Positions 19,438-30,004 of a stretch of 64,000 nucleotides of DNA are shown here, piece by piece (within the stretch, counting starts at the first letter, position 1; the number at the start of each line of letters is the position of its first letter). Made by a program: the position numbers and the translations under genes. This DNA is from Bog-756 sp963829235 (GTDB lineage Bacteria; Actinomycetota; Acidimicrobiia; Acidimicrobiales; RAAP-2). The stretch lies in assembly GCA_963829235.1 (NCBI GenBank), contig CAWHIF010000003.1, positions 310,001 to 374,000 of the forward strand. Reading direction: 5' to 3'. The notes beneath the pieces were generated by a model that ran no database searches, had not been told where the DNA came from, and worked only from the letters and a program-made list of their open reading frames with translations.

Positions 19438-19453
19438 AATACAGAACTGTATT
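19438..19453. promoter_or_regulatory. Perfect palindrome AATACAG-AA-CTGTATT (candidate TetR operator)
   Basis: Perfect 7-bp arms with a 2-bp centre lie in an AT-rich pocket between the acyl-CoA dehydrogenase stop (19517) and the crotonase start (19317). On the minus strand the site is followed by a possible promoter with TTCTGT and TATCGT 16 bp apart. A closely similar arrangement occurs at 36912-36953 before the Rieske gene. The nearby TetR paralogue is an obvious candidate binder. Confidence 0.45.
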
Positions 19454-19516
19454 TCCGCACATCACGGAGCGGGAGGCCGGGTGCGGTTCCGAGCCCGGGT
19501 GCGGTGCCGGACGGGC

Positions 19517-20651
19517 TCATGAGTCGGGCAGCCCGAGGATGCGGCGGGCCACCAGGTTCCGCTGGATCTGTGACGTCCCGCCCATGACGCTCTGGGCCCG
19601 GCTGTAGAGGTAGGTCTTCAGCCAGGTGTCGTCCCCACCGCCGTGGTCGATCCCGCCGACGCTCACAGCGCGCGTGCCCGACCGACTGCTCCACCCAGGT
19701 CATCAGCAGCTTGTCGACCGAGCCCTCCGGACCGTGGGAGATCCCGTCGAGCCGGTCGGACAGCCGCCGCCGCACATGCAGCCGGAGCATCTCGACCTCG
19801 ACCATGGCCCACCCGAGCTCGCGCACCTGCTCGGCCCGGAACCGGTCGGGTGGCCGCCTGCACCTTGCCGGGTCAGATCGTTGACGACCTTGCTGTAGCG
19901 GGCCACGTAGCCGAGCTCGCCGGGCTCACGCTCGTGGCTCACCACGGTCATGGCCAGGCGCCATCCCTCGCCCGGTTCACCGATCATGTCGGCGGCCGGG
20001 ACCCGGGCACCGTCGAAGAGCACCTCGCCGAACTCCTTGGTGATCCCGTTGATCATCTGGAGCGGTCGCTGCTCGATGCCGGGCTGGTCCATCGGCACGG
20101 CGAACGCCGAGATGCCGCGGTGCTTGGCCGTCTCGTGGTCGGTCCGGGCCAGCACCAGGCACCAGTCGGCCTCGTCCGAGTAGCTGGTCCACACCTTGTG
20201 GCCGGTGATGACGAAGTCGTCGCCGTCACGGTCGGCCCGGGTGCGCAGCGAGGCCAGGTCGGACCCGGCGTCGGGCTCGCTGAACCCCTGGCACCACCGG
20301 TCGCGTCCGTTGACGATGCCGGGGAGGAACCGCTGCTTGATCTCATCGCCGCCGTGCTCGAGGATGCCCTGCACCAGGTAGCCGAGGCTCGGGCGTGGCG
20401 GCGCGCCGGCCGCCGCCAGCTCCTCGTCGACGATCACCTCGTAGACGCGTCGGCAGCCCCTGGCCGCCGATGGCCGTGGGCCAGGACATGCCGAAGAAGC
20501 CGGCGTCGTAGAGCGACTGGTGCCAGGCCGCCGCGCCGGCCCAGTAGTCGTCGTCGGTCGAGGACGTGGGCAGGCCGGGGTTGTTGTCCGCCAGCCAGTC
20601 CCGCAGCCGGAGCCGGAACTCCGACTCGGCCGGCGAGTCACGGAAGTCCAT
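19517..20651 (-). CDS. Acyl-CoA dehydrogenase, pair 1 first subunit (several frame breaks)
   Basis: About 375 residues after correcting at least four +1 breaks (near 20455, 19875, 19835 and 19675). Key features are 'RWCQGFSEPDAGSDLASLRT', 'DDFVITGHKVWTSYSDEADW', 'MINGITKEFGEVLFDGARVP' and the end 'GGTSQIQRNLVARRILGLP'. The residue where most family members have the catalytic Glu (GGTSEIQ) is Gln here. Its start overlaps the end of a second dehydrogenase by 14 bases. Adjacent dehydrogenase pairs with one atypical subunit characterise the heterotetrameric FadE28-FadE29 type that oxidises steroid side-chain CoA thioesters. The substrate is not proven. Confidence 0.85.
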
Positions 20652-21686
20652 CGCCGCTCCCGATGCCGTGGTGGGCGAGCACCAGCGCCAGGCTGGCCCC
20701 GGCGTCGCCGAGGAGGTCGATCGACAGGAGGGCGCGCCGGAGGTAGACGTGGGCCAGGCACTCCCAGGTGTTCCCGATCCCGCCGTGCACCTGGATGGCC
20801 GTCTCGCACACCTGGCGGGCGGCCCGGGCGCAGTAGGCCTTGGCCACCGCGGCCGCGGCCAGGGCGTCGGCCGGCGCCAGCTCGTCCACCGCCCACGCCG
20901 CGTGCAGGGTGACGCTGCGGGCCCCCTCGGTCTGGACGTAGGCGTCGGCCAGCAGATGCTGGACGGCCTGGAAGGAGCCGATGGCCGCCCCGTACTGGCG
21001 TCGCGCCGACGGCATAGGCGGTGGCCAGCTGCACGGCACCCTCCATGGTCCCGACCAGGTCGGCGCAGGCCAGCGAGAGGCCGAGCGCCGTCCAGCGGGT
21101 CAGGCCATCGCTCGTGATCGGCCGGTCGGCGCCGGCTCGACGGTGGTCACCGGCAACGGCGGATCGAGGGCCGTGGCCGGGCGGGTCAGATCGACCCCGG
21201 CGTGCACCGGGGCCAGGACCGCCTCGGCCAGCAGCCGGCCCTCGGGCTCCGTCGGCCAGGAGCAGTGCGGTCGACGATCCCTGGACGTCGACGGCCACCG
21301 CCGGCGGCATCCGGCCGTCGCCGGCGCAGGCCAGCGAGGAGAGATCGGCGGTCAGGGCCACCGTCTCGACGGCCGGGCCCGGTGGGGCGCCGGCCAGCCG
21401 GCGGAGCTCACCGGCCATGATCGGTCCGAAGAAGGAGACGTCGGCCAGGCCCCGGCCGAGCTCCTCGGCCACGATGGCCGCCTCCACCCCCGACGCCAGT
21501 CGGTGCGCCGCCTCCGGTGGCGGTCCGGAGCTCCCGCCATCCCGACGCGGCCACGGCCGCGTCCAGCTTGGCCGTCCGCTCGGGGTCGCCGAGGTCGGCC
21601 GACGGCGTGCGGACCGAGCTGGGCCGACGAGCCGGGCGGCCGAATCCCGAAGGGCCTGCTGCTCGGCGCGAGAACCGGACGTCCAT
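20638..21686 (-). CDS. Acyl-CoA dehydrogenase, pair 1 second subunit (many frame breaks)
   Basis: Divergent acyl-CoA dehydrogenase subunit of about 345 residues, broken by several +1 changes between 21650 and 21000. Recognisable parts are 'LDAAVAASGWRELRTAT', 'EAAIVAEELGRGLADVSFFG', 'LGLSLACADLVGTMEGAVQL', 'YGAAIGSFQAVQHLLADAYV' and 'QVCETAIQVHGGIGNTWECL'. The C-terminus lacks a glutamate in the usual catalytic-base position. ATG 21684-21686 overlaps the ligase stop (TGATG). Such shortened subunits partner a second dehydrogenase, here the next gene, to make an alpha2beta2 enzyme. Confidence 0.8.
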
Positions 21687-23207
21687 CAGCCGTCCCCGGG
21701 CAGCCGCGGCCAGCGACGCCGACCACTCGTCGCGGAGCGTCCGCCGCAGCACTTTCCCCGAGGGCAGGCGTGGGACATCGTCGACCACGACGACGTAGCG
21801 GAGCCGCTTGTAGGTGGCCAGCGAGTCGGCCACCAGCGCCTGCAGCTCACCCTCGGCCACCGGTAGGTCCGGGTCGAGCTTGACCGCGGCGGCGCGGGCA
21901 CCTCCCCGGCCCGCTCGTCGGCCACGCCGAAGACGGCACAGTCGAGCACGGCCGGATGGCGGAGCAGCACCGCCTCCACCTCGGCCGGCGCCACCTGGAA
22001 CCCGCTGACCTTGATCATCTCCTTGGACCGGTCGGTCAGGTGGACCCACCCCTCGGGCTCCAGCCACCCGACGTCCCCGGTCCGGTACCAGCCGTCGGCG
22101 AAGGCATCGGCCGTGGCGTCGTCGGGGAGGTAGCCGGCCATCACCGACCGGCTCCGGACCTGGATCTCACCGACCTCCCCGGGGGCGAGGACGTCGCCGC
22201 TCTCGAGGTCGGCGATGCGGAGCTCGACACCGGCGGGTGGCAGTCCGGCCGAGTCCAGCCGCCACTCGGTCGGGACGGTCGACCGGATTGGCCGCGATGA
22301 CCGGCACCTCGCTGGCCCCGTAGGCCGGGAGCCAGCGGACCCCGGTCCGCTCGGTCACCACCATGGCCACGCTCTCGGTCACCGGGGTCGCGCCCCACAT
22401 GATGTAGCGGAGCGAGGAGAGATCGTGGGCCTCGAGGTCGGGGTGGTTGGCCAGGGCCAGGGCGATCGGTGCCACCGCCATCTCGAGGGTCATCCGCTCG
22501 CTGGCGATACGGCGCAGGACCTCGTCGAGGTCGAACCGCGTGTGCAGCCGCACGATGGCCCCGGACGAGACCGCGGCCAGCAGATTGAGCAGCCCGAGGA
22601 TGTGCGAGGGGGGGGTGGCCACCTGGAACCGGTCGTCCTCCCCGAGGCCGAGGACCGTGCACCAGTGGGCCGTGGCCAGACCGATCGACCCGTGGGTGTG
22701 GCGGACGGCCTTCGGGAGGCCCGTGGTCCCCGAGCTGAAGACGAGGACCGCCTCGTCGGCGGTGCCCACCCCGGCGGCCGCCACCGGGGCACGGCTGCCG
22801 GCGAACGGGTCTGCCGACGGGTCGTCGAGATCGGTCACCCGTTCCGCACCCAGCAACCCGGCCAGCAGGGACACCGCGTCGCCGTCGGCCACCGCGTGGA
22901 CCGGTGCGGTGAGCTCGAGGGCGTGTCCGACCTCGGTCGCCTTCCACGCCGGGCTGAGGAGGACGGCGGCCGCCCCGATCTTGCTGGTGGCATGGACGGC
23001 GACGATGAACTCCATGCGGTTGGCCGTCATCAGGGCCACACGGTCGCCGCGGCCCACCCCCCGGTCCACCAGGTGGCGGGCGAAGGCATTGCTCAGACCG
23101 TCGAGATCCCGGAACGACCACCGCCGGTCGCCGCTCCGGACGGCGTCGCGGTCCCCGAAGCGGAGCGCGGCTCGCTCGAGTGCTTCGTGCATCAGGGCGC
23201 TCGCCAT
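21686..23207 (-). CDS. AMP-forming acyl-CoA synthetase (frame breaks)
   Basis: ANL-superfamily ligase that makes acyl-CoA from a carboxylic acid, ATP and CoA. The N-terminal domain is intact with 'VFSSGTTGLPKAVRHTHGS' (A3 loop) and 'LPAYGASEVPVIAANP' (A5). After a +1 break near 22275 come 'DGWYRTGDVGWLEPEGWVHL' (A7-A8) and 'EMIKVSGFQVAPAEVE'. After another near 21895 comes 'PRLPSGKVLRRTLRDEW' with the A10 lysine. ATG 23207 opens the run ligase-dehydrogenase-dehydrogenase. Together they would activate and then desaturate an unusual acid. It is divergent from another dehydrogenase across 87 bp. Confidence 0.88.
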
Positions 23208-23294
23208 TGGAAACCATCTTCTCCAATTTGAGATCGACCGTCAACATTCAGCAGATCTATACTTCTCTGATATGGAGATCAAGGGCGCGCACCG

Positions 23295-24440
23295 ATGACC
23301 GACGACCCGGAGGTGCGACAGGAGATCATCGAGACGGTCCGCCGGTTCGTGGCCCGCGAGGTCATCCCGGTCGCCTCCGCACTGGAGCGCGACGACCGGT
23401 TCCCGACCGACATCGTCGAGGGGATGCGCGAGCTCGGACTGTTCGGGGTCACCATCCCCGAGTCCTACGGTGGGCTGGGGCTCGACCTCTTGACCTATGT
23501 CGGCGTCATCGAGGAGCTGGCCTACGGGTGGATGAGCCTGACCGGTGTGGTCAACACCCACACCATGGTGGCCACCCTGCTCCTCCAGCACGGCGACGAG
23601 GAACAGAAGCGGCGGTGGCTGCCGGTGCTCGCCGCCGGCGTGCGCCGGGGGGCGCTGTCACTGTCCGAGCCCGATGCCGGCAGCGACACCCGCAACATCT
23701 CCTGCCGGGCCGAACGGGACGGGGACGAGTACGTGGTCAACGGCACCAAGGCATGGGTCACCAACGGGGAACGGGCCGGCCTGGTGGCCCTGGCCGCCCG
23801 CACCGAAGAGGGCATCTCCGCCTTCATCGTGGAGAAGGACCCCGGGCCGGCCTTCGAGGGGATCTCCGTGGGCAAGCACGTGGGCAAGCTCGGCTACAAG
23901 GGGGTCGAGACCGTCGAGATGGCGTACACGGACCACCGGGTGCCGGCGGCCAACCTCATCGGCGAGCCGGGCCGGGGCCTGCCCCAGATCCTCGGGGTGC
24001 TCGAGATCGGACGCATCAACATCGCCTCGCGGGCGGTGGGCGTGGCCCGCGCCGCCTTCGACGCCGCGCTGGCCTACGCCCAGCAGCGGACCACCTTCGG
24101 CAAGCCCATCGCCGAGCACCAGGCCATCCAGCTCAAGCTGGCCGACATGGCCACCCGGCTGGAGGCGGCCCGCCTCCTCACCCGCAACGCGGCCGAGCGG
24201 AAGATGGCCGGGCTGCGCTGCGACGTCGAGGCCGGGATGGCCAAGCTGTTCGCCAGCGAGACCGCCCTCGAGCTCGCCACCGAGGCCATGCGCATCCACG
24301 GCGGTGTCGGCTACACCACCGACCTGCCCGTCGAGCGCTACTACCGTGATGCCCCCCTCATGGTCATCGGCGAGGGGACCAACGAGATCCAGAGGCTGGT
24401 CATCGCCCGGGGGCTGCTGGCCCGCGCCCGCCGGAGCTAG
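23295..24440 (+). CDS. Acyl-CoA dehydrogenase
   Basis: Intact 381-residue, standard-length acyl-CoA dehydrogenase. Flavin and substrate segments are 'RGALSLSEPDAGSDTRNISC' and 'EYVVNGTKAWVTNGERAGLV'. The arginine/glutamine helix is 'YAQQRTTFGKPIAEHQAIQL' and the C-terminal signature is 'MRIHGGVGYTTDLPVERYYR', followed by 'GEGTNEIQRLVIAR' with the catalytic Glu. This is the typical short/medium-chain or branched-chain type, in contrast to the atypical pairs nearby. The stop overlaps the stop of the convergent CoA-transferase (bases 24437-24440), leaving no room for a terminator between them. Confidence 0.93.
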   Translation: MTDDPEVRQEIIETVRRFVAREVIPVASALERDDRFPTDIVEGMRELGLFGVTIPESYGGLGLDLLTYVGVIEELAYGWMSLTGVVNTHTMVATLLLQHGDEEQKRRWLPVLAAGVRRGALSLSEPDAGSDTRNISCRAERDGDEYVVNGTKAWVTNGERAGLVALAARTEEGISAFIVEKDPGPAFEGISVGKHVGKLGYKGVETVEMAYTDHRVPAANLIGEPGRGLPQILGVLEIGRINIASRAVGVARAAFDAALAYAQQRTTFGKPIAEHQAIQLKLADMATRLEAARLLTRNAAERKMAGLRCDVEAGMAKLFASETALELATEAMRIHGGVGYTTDLPVERYYRDAPLMVIGEGTNEIQRLVIARGLLARARRS

Positions 24441-25649
24441 GGCTCGTCCCGCCGAGCGCCCAGCCGGTCGGCCACTTCGGCCAGCACCTCCTCGGTGTGC
24501 TGGCCGAGCGCGGGGACCGGACCACACCGCCGGCCGGCCACGCCGGAGAAGCTCACCGGCCCGTTCACCGACCGCTGCACGCTTCCCGTGCCGCCCCCGT
24601 CGATCTCCACGATGCCGTCGTTGGCCAGCAGCTGGGGGTCGACGACGACCTCTGCCGGGGTCTGCGCCGGGGCCCACCAGACCCCTTCCTCGTCGAACCG
24701 CTCGGCCCAGTCCGCCAGGGGTCGCTCGGCGATGATCCCGTCCAGGATGGCGATGACATCGGTCCGGTGCCGGCGGATGGATGCGGCATCGGCGAAGCGC
24801 GGGTCCTCGAGCAGTTCGGGATGGCCGAGGGCGCGGCAGACGGCGTCGATGTGGCGTCCCGCCTCGAGGCCGGTGAGGAAGAACCAGCGGCCGTCGCCGG
24901 CGCGGTACGGGTTCATCAGCGGCGCCTGGTTCCGCTCCCTCGACTCGGCCCGGGCCACCTTCCCGAGGGTCATCTGCAGCCCGAGGTCCCACCCGAGCAC
25001 GTAGGTGCCGGTCCGCAGGAGCGACACCTCGACGACCCGCCCCCGGCCCGTCTCGCGCTGCTCCATCACCGCCGCCAACAGGCCGGCCAGCGCGGCCAGA
25101 CCGGTGATGTGGTCGCCGATCCCGCCGCGGGCGTTGAGCGGGCTCCCCTGGTGGTCGGCCATCTGCATGGACAGCCCGGAACGGGCCCAGAAGGCCCCGA
25201 TGTCGTAGGTGGGACGGTTCCGCTCCTCGCCCCGCAGGCCGAAGCCGCTGATGCTGCAGTACACGAGGCGGGGGTGGCGGGCGGCGGTGGCCTCGGGCTC
25301 GAGGCCCAGCCCTTCGAGGGAGTCCGGCCGCAGGTTGGTGATGAAGACGTCGGCCGTGGCCAGCAGATCCTCGAGGTGCCGGCGGCCCTCGGGATCCCGC
25401 AGGTTGAGCACGACGCTCCGCTTCCCGCGATTGTCGAGCGAGAAGGCCGGATTGGGCATGTCGCTGTCGATACCGAGCGACCCGAACACCTGTCGCATCG
25501 GGTCGCCGGCCGGCGCTTCGACCTTGATGACATCGGCGCCCCAGTCGGCCAGCAGCGCTGCGGCCGACGGGCGCGGCCACCCACACCCCCATCTCGACGA
25601 CCCGCAGACCGGCGAAGGTGGAGAGTCCCGACGTCGGGTCGCCGGTCAC
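24437..25649 (-). CDS. CaiB/BaiF-type class III CoA-transferase (one frame break)
   Basis: Transfers CoA between carboxylic acids, about 403 residues. The N-terminus 'FAGLRVVEMGVWVA' is separated by a +1 break near 25572 from the rest: 'NRGKRSVVLNLRDPEGRRHL', 'RLVYCSISGFGLRGEERNRP', then 'TYDIGAFWARSGL', whose Asp matches the family nucleophile position. The late region 'FFLTGLEAGRHIDAVCRALG' is also typical. GTG 25649 overlaps the upstream ligase stop (GTGA). Class III members include carnitine, formyl, bile-acid and alpha-methylacyl-CoA racemase relatives, so racemisation of a 2-methylacyl-CoA is an alternative. Confidence 0.87.
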
Positions 25650-27242
25650 GTGGCGGCCCCGGGACGGCCGGCTGCCACCTGTTGGCGCAGGAGGTCCTTC
25701 ATGACCTTGCCGGTGGCATTGACGGGCAGCTCGTCGACGATCTCCACCATCCTCGGCACTTTGTAGTTGGCCATCCGGGCCCGGCACCAGTCGACGATCT
25801 CCGGTGCCGAGAGCCTCACCGGATCCGGTCACCACGAACGCCATCCCGACCTCACCGAGGCGCTCGTCGGGGATTCCGATCACCGCCACCTGCCGGATGT
25901 CGGGGTGGTGCAGCATGAGGTTCTCGATCTCGGCGGGATAGGCGTTGAAGCCGCCCACGATGAACATGTCCTTCATCCGCCCGACGATGCGCAGGCAACC
26001 GGCACCGTCGACCACGCCGATGTCCCCGGTGCGCAACCACCCGTCGGCCGACAGCGCCAGCTCGGTGGCCTCGGGATCGTCGAGGTAGCCGGCCATGACG
26101 CTCCCGCCGCGCAGCACCACCTCACCGGGCTCTCCGGCGGGGACGTCCCGACCGTCGTCGACGATGCGGATCTCGAAGCCGGGCCGGGGCCGGCCGACCG
26201 TGGTGGCGATGGTCTCGACGTCGTCGTCGGCGGACGTCGACGCCGCCGTTCCCGCCTCGGTGAGGCCGTAGCCGGTGATGACGATCGAGAACGGCAGTTC
26301 GTCGTCGATGCGGCGGACCAGTTCGACGGGGATGTCGGCCGCTCCGGTCACCGCCACCCGCAGCGTCGACAGTCGATGTCCGGCCCGGTCGGGATGGTCG
26401 AGGATGGCCTGGTAGAGCGTCGGCGGTCCGGGGAGGACGGTCACCTGCTCGCCATCGACGCGCCCCAGGATGTGGTCGACGTCGAAGACCGCCTCGGGGA
26501 GCATGGTGGCCCCGCTGGCCACGCAGGCCAGGATGCCCGCCTTCAACCCGAACATGTGGAAGTACGGGTTCATCATGAGGTACCGGTCGTCGGCGCACAG
26601 CCCGGTCATCTCCATCCAGTCGGTGGCCACGCGACAGGGTGCGGCCGTGGGTCATCACCACCCCCTTGGGCCGGCCCGTCGTCCCCGAGGTGAACAGGAT
26701 GTCGGACGGATCGTCCGGGCCCACCCGGGCGCTCCGTCGTTCGACGAGCGCCCGGTGGGTGTCGGTGGCCCGCCCTCTGAACGCGGCCCACGACTCGGCG
26801 CCGACGGCACGGGCCCGCGGGCCACGATGATCGTCTCGAGGTCGGGGAGCTCGGTGGCGGTGGACCGGAGCATGTCGACGTAGTCGGTCCCGAGGAAATC
26901 GGTGACCGTCACCAGCGCCCGGGCCCGGCTCCGGGCCAGGAGGTCGGCCGCCTCGCCGCCCTTGAACCGCGTGTTGACGGGGACGAGGACGGCGCCCGCC
27001 TGCCACAGGCCGAGGGCGGCCACCACCCACTCGGCACTGTTGAAGGCCCAGATGGCGACCCGGTCGCCCGGCTCGACGCCGGAGGCGGCCAGTGCCGCGG
27101 CGAAGGTGCGGGCCTCGTCGAAGAGCTCGGCGTACGTGAGCCGGATGGAGCCGTCCTCGACGGCCACCTGTCCGCCGAACCGGTCGGCCGCCGCCGCGGT
27201 GACGGCCGGGATGGTGCGCCCCGAGCCGTCGCCGGTGCTCAT
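25646..27242 (-). CDS. AMP-forming acyl-CoA synthetase (three frame breaks)
   Basis: Second ANL ligase, about 530 residues after correcting +1 breaks near 26830, 26640 and 25818. Visible motifs are 'DILFTSGTTGRPKGVVMTHG' (A3), 'VITGYGLTEAGTAASTSADD' (A5), 'DGWLRTGDIGVVDGAGCLRI' (A7-A8), 'DMFIVGGFNAYPAEIENLML', and at the end a restored A10-like 'NATGKVMKDLL' once the last break is removed. It resembles the FadD3/FadD17 style of ligases in actinobacterial catabolic clusters, but substrate assignment would be a guess. Its start overlaps the amidohydrolase stop (ATGA) and its stop overlaps the CoA-transferase start, so the three are one coupled unit. Confidence 0.87.
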
Positions 27243-28436
27243 CGGGCGACGAGGTCGGTCACGTTCATCAACCGCGCCAGGTTCCCTCCCATGATCCGGC
27301 GGACGGCCTCGTCGTCGAGCCCGGTGAGCTCGTCCACGTAGCTGGCCGGATCGGCCAGACCCTCGGGGTGCGGGTAGTCGGACCCGAACAGCACGTGGTC
27401 GACCCCGACCAGCTGGGCCAGTGCACCGAGGTCCTCCTCCCAGAACGGGCTGATGTAGATGTTGCGCTTGATGACCTCGACCGGGTCCTCTGCGGAATTC
27501 CTGCGGCATCTTCTTGTACACGTCGGCCATGTTCTTCAACAGCGGCTCGACCCAGCTGCTGCCGTTCTCCACCACCGCCACCTTGAGGTCCGGGAATCGC
27601 GACAGGGCACCGTGGCAGACCAGCGCGGAGACGGCGTCCTCCACCGGACGCCAGGCGGACAGCATCCGGAAGGCCTGGGGTTGGAAGGGGAGCATCTCGG
27701 CGTCACTGCCCATCCAGTCGTTGGCGTAGCGCTCGTACCCGCTGTCCGAGGAGTGCATGGCCACCAGAACGTCGTGGTCGACGACCTTCTGCCAGAACGG
27801 GTCGAACTCCTCCAGGCCGAACGAGCGGGGCCCCCGGTAGCCAGGCACCGGCGCCGGCCTGATGAGGACCACCCGCGCGCCGCGCTCGACCACCCACTCG
27901 AGCTCTTCGATGGCCCGCTCCACGATGGGCAGGGTGATGACCGGCGTCGTGAAGATCCGGCCCTCGTAGTCGAACGTCCACGTCTCGTGGAGCCACTGGT
28001 TGAGGGCGTGGATGGCGGCGTGGGTGAGCTCGGGGTCGTCGCGCATCCGCTCCTCGATCAGACTGGCCAGCGTCGGGAACATGAGCGCCCGGTCGATGCC
28101 CTGTTCGTCCATGAGCTCGAGGCGGGCCGCGGGCTCGCGGAAGGCGGGGATCGACTTGATGGGCGTCCCGAAGATCTCCCGCCGGCTCTTGCCCTCGGGA
28201 TTGCCTTTGCGGAAGTAGTCCTCCTGCGCCCCGGGACGGGCCACCACGTCGAACGTCGGGTTCGGGATGTACTCGCTGATCTGGCCCCGGACGACGATCT
28301 TGGTCCGTCCGTGGACATCGACGTAGTCGATGGCGCCCCGGTAGCGGTCGGGGAGGTACTTGGTCAGCGCGTCACGGGTCTCGTAGAGATGGTTGTCCGC
28401 ATCGAACAGGGGGATGCTCAGTGCTTGCTTCGACAT
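27239..28436 (-). CDS. Amidohydrolase-related protein (amidohydro-2 type, one frame break)
   Basis: TIM-barrel metal hydrolase/decarboxylase-type protein of about 398 residues. The N-terminal strand has 'IPLFDADNHLYETRDALTKY', where DADNH replaces the canonical DxHxH. Later regions are 'RLELMDEQGIDRALMFPTLA', 'VLIRPAPVPGYRGPRSFGLE', 'VLVAMHSSDSGY' with a barrel His, and after a +1 break near 27497 'LFGSDYPHPEGLADP', which holds the conserved Asp. This subfamily is common in actinobacterial steroid- and terpenoid-like catabolic clusters; relatives include decarboxylases and C-C or C-N hydrolases. ATG 28436 follows a weak site. It heads the minus-strand run with the ligase and CoA-transferase. 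Confidence 0.87.
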
Positions 28437-28764
28437 GGCTCCTCTTCTCGGATCCTCTCGGACCCTCCGGTGAGAATGGCACTATGCACTAGGGAGAGTA
28501 CTATTCCTGTCTGGGCGCTGCCACCGGCTCGGGACGGACGGTGCCACCGACCCCCACGGGCGGTGCCACCATCCGAGGCGGAGCACCGACGGCCACCCTG
28601 GCACTCGTCTGCGGTCGCCTGACCTTCCGGCGGTCCGGGTGGCGGTGGAGCCGTCGTGTTGAGAACGCACTTCTTTTTTTTGTGTAATGCTTGTTTTGTA
28701 GGCTTGGTGTCCGGTGAGCCCACTCAGGGGGCGGCCGTCAGGACGAAAGGTGCAGGGCAGCGGG
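28437..28764. promoter_or_regulatory. Divergent control region between amidohydrolase and P450 genes
   Basis: 328 bp with no supported gene. It holds an AT-richer patch near 28480-28510 and an eight-T run near 28672-28680 followed by 'gtgtaatgcttgttttgtag', giving A/T-rich promoter-like sequence upstream of the P450. The two flanking genes are transcribed away from each other. I could not fix a consensus -35/-10 pair. Confidence 0.45.
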
Positions 28765-29970
28765 ATGACCACCATGGAATCCGACGTCTACTACGACCCG
28801 TACGACTTCGACATCGACTCGGACCCGTACCCGGTGTGGAGGCGGCTGCGCGACGAACAGCCGCTCTACTTCAACGAGCGCTACGACTTCTACGCCCTGA
28901 GCCGCTTCGAGGACGTCGATCGCTGCTCCCGGGATTGGGAGACCTACATCTCGAGCAAGGGCACCCTCCTCGAGATCATCAAGAGCGGCATGGAGTTGCC
29001 CCCCGGATCGATCATCTTCGAGGACCCCCCCGCCCACCATCTCCACCGCCGCCTGCTGTCACGGGTGTTCACGCCTCGGAACATCAACGGACTCGAGCCG
29101 AAGATCCGCGAGTTCTGCGCCCGCAGCCTCGACCCTCTGGTCGAGGAGGGGGGCTTCGACTTCATCGCCGACCTCGGTGCCCAGATGCCCATGCGCACCA
29201 TCGGCATGCTGCTCGGCATTCCCGAACAGGACCAGGAGGCCATCCGCGACCGCATCGACGACGGCCTGCGGCTGGCCGAGGGCGGCATGCCCGATGTCGA
29301 CGCGGCCTACGCCGAGGGCATGAGCGCCGGTGAGGGGTTCGCCGAGTACATCGACTGGCGGGCCGACCATCCTTCCGACGACCTGATGACCGAGCTCCTC
29401 CATGCCGAGTTCGAGGACGAGACCGGTACCGTGCGCCGCCTCACCCGGGAGGAGGTGCTGGGCTACGTCAACCTCTTGGCCGCAGCCGGCAACGAGACCA
29501 CGACCCGCCTGATCGGATGGACGGGCAAGGTGCTGGCCGACCATCCCGACGAGCGCCGGCGATTGGTCGAGGATCGCAGCCTGGTTCCGAACGCCATCGA
29601 GGAACTGCTGCGCTACGAGTCACCCTCGCCGGTCCAGGCCCGGTACGTGACCAAGGACGTCGAGCACCACGGGCGGCCGGTGCCCGCCGGCAGCGCCATC
29701 CTCCTCCTGACCGCGGCGGCCAACCGCGACGAGCGCAGGTTCCCCGATGCCGACCGGTTCGACGTCAACCGCAAGATCGACCATCACCTGGCCTTCGGCT
29801 ACGGGATCCACTTCTGCCTCGGATCGGCGCTGGCCAGGCTCGAGGGGCGCATCGCCCTCGACGAGGTCCTGCAACGATTCCCCACCTGGGACGTCGACTG
29901 GGAGAATGCGGTACAGGCCCGGACGTCGACGGTACGGGGTTGGCAACGGCTTCCCGTGTTCACGTCCTGA
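28765..29970 (+). CDS. Cytochrome P450 monooxygenase
   Basis: Intact soluble bacterial P450 of 401 residues. The I-helix oxygen-activation motif is 'LLAAAGNETTTRLIG', the K-helix ExxR is 'EELLRYESP', and the heme-binding loop is 'FGYGIHFCLGSALARLEGR' with the Cys thiolate ligand. It is soluble, so it needs ferredoxin and a reductase; none is adjacent. ATG 28765 is preferred over the frame start at 28714, whose extra residues are basic and non-conserved. It is followed 34 bases later by an SDR, which could oxidise the alcohol it forms. Its place in the acyl-CoA cluster suggests hydroxylation of the hydrophobic substrate. Confidence 0.93.
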   Translation: MTTMESDVYYDPYDFDIDSDPYPVWRRLRDEQPLYFNERYDFYALSRFEDVDRCSRDWETYISSKGTLLEIIKSGMELPPGSIIFEDPPAHHLHRRLLSRVFTPRNINGLEPKIREFCARSLDPLVEEGGFDFIADLGAQMPMRTIGMLLGIPEQDQEAIRDRIDDGLRLAEGGMPDVDAAYAEGMSAGEGFAEYIDWRADHPSDDLMTELLHAEFEDETGTVRRLTREEVLGYVNLLAAAGNETTTRLIGWTGKVLADHPDERRRLVEDRSLVPNAIEELLRYESPSPVQARYVTKDVEHHGRPVPAGSAILLLTAAANRDERRFPDADRFDVNRKIDHHLAFGYGIHFCLGSALARLEGRIALDEVLQRFPTWDVDWENAVQARTSTVRGWQRLPVFTS

Positions 29971-30004
29971 GCCGGCATCCACTTCGAGAGAGGACGTCCA
30001 ACTG

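Noticed and set aside
23658..26630. A 990-residue minus-strand frame
   Set aside because: Only its first part (to about 25818) is the ligase. The rest passes out of frame through the CoA-transferase and then antisense through the dehydrogenase; frame changes make it look continuous.
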